Source of the DNA: JBBQSF01 sp038214085
GTDB taxonomy: Bacteria > Bacteroidota > Bacteroidia > Bacteroidales > CG2-30-32-10
NCBI GenBank assembly: GCA_038214085.1
Contig: JBBQSF010000085.1
Span: forward strand, 1-13,756
Direction: 5' to 3'
DNA: 13,756 bases
The notes under the pieces were generated by a model that was not told the origin of the DNA, ran no database searches, and was given only the letters and a program-made list of their open reading frames with translations. Below are positions 13,527 to 13,756 of the stretch, piece after piece; position 1 is the first letter of the stretch, and each line of letters opens with the position of its first letter. The translations under genes and the position numbers were made by a program.

Positions 13527-13756
13527 GTGAAACTTTGCATAGCTGAAAAACCAAGTGTAGGAAAGGAATTGGCCCGAATTTTAGGAGCCAGCACCCGACG
13601 TGATGGATATTTTGAAGGCAATGGTTACTTAGTAAGCTGGACTTTCGGTCATTTATGTTCGCTAAAAGCACCCGACGATTATTCTGATTCATGGAAACGC
13701 TGGACATTGTCGAGTCTGCCAATGATTCCTCCACGCTTTCAGATTAAAGTAATTGA
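13527..13756 (+). CDS. topB: DNA topoisomerase III, N-terminal fragment (cut by window end)
   Basis: The start of a type IA topoisomerase (TopB), which relaxes and decatenates DNA through a transient 5'-phosphotyrosine break. The first 76 residues are visible and belong to the Toprim domain. KLCIAEKPSVGKELARILGA carries the conserved Glu of the IAEKPS motif, and YLVSWTFGHLCSL follows (about 38-50), with the conserved W-GHL segment. The start is a GTG at 13527, chosen because the family's N-terminus begins exactly at MKxCIAEKPS and a purine-rich stretch (13517-13525) precedes it. Its start lies 44 nt from that of the divergent M15 gene, so the two probably share a promoter region. The catalytic tyrosine lies outside the window. 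Confidence 0.93.
   Translation, partial: MKLCIAEKPSVGKELARILGASTRRDGYFEGNGYLVSWTFGHLCSLKAPDDYSDSWKRWTLSSLPMIPPRFQIKVI

Noticed and set aside
13483..13734. N-terminal extension of the M15 frame by 84 residues
   Set aside because: It runs antisense to the conserved topB start, and the signal peptide begins exactly at the ATG at 13482.
1..13756. CRISPR array, tRNA or rRNA genes
   Set aside because: No regularly spaced repeats and no recognisable tRNA or rRNA sequence were seen on either strand.

Overview
The window looks like chromosomal DNA of a Bacteroidota (Bacteroidetes) bacterium. The DNA is AT-rich. Candidate -7 boxes of the TAnnTTTG type sit next to several genes, lipoprotein signals end in short (L/I)xxSC boxes, and the Fic, U32 peptidase and RND-efflux proteins have the sequence character of that phylum. 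Species cannot be told from the sequence.

Layout. (1) 1-332 has no recognisable gene. A Fic-domain protein (333-1388, +) with a C-terminal winged helix follows, then a 440-base gene-poor stretch that ends in a strong plus-strand terminator hairpin (1769-1798). (2) 1829-9371 (minus) is a compact seven-ORF heavy-metal efflux operon. In transcription order it encodes a DUF302 protein, a small lipoprotein with a heavy-metal-binding domain, an HME-RND pump (CusA type) split into two ORFs, a TolC-family outer-membrane channel, and two different periplasmic adaptor lipoproteins. Genes are 23-52 nt apart or overlap by 1-11 nt. (3) 9517-10206 (+) is a GH25 lysozyme-like protein with a non-ATG start, divergent from the metal operon. 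(4) 10295-12547 (minus) is a U32 peptidase-family protein (RlhA/YdcP-like rRNA-modification family). (5) 12727-13482 (minus) is a zinc M15/DUF882-like peptidoglycan peptidase. (6) 13527 to the window end (+) is the start of DNA topoisomerase III.

How the genes work together. The metal operon contains every part of a tripartite Cu(I)/Ag(I)-type exporter: inner-membrane pump, two adaptors, outer-membrane channel, and a separate periplasmic metal-binding lipoprotein that could do the job CusF does in E. coli. The most unusual point is the pump. Its reading frame is interrupted in the cytoplasmic loop between TM4 and TM5, at a TAATG stop/start overlap preceded by a good Shine-Dalgarno sequence. 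All three proton-relay residues are kept but lie on two polypeptides. This is either a genuine split RND pump made by coupled translation, or a one-base loss in a run of five A that happens to fall beside a ribosome binding site. The second adaptor lacks the metal-binding domain carried by the first, so the adaptor ring may be heteromeric. No metal-sensing regulator gene is in the window.
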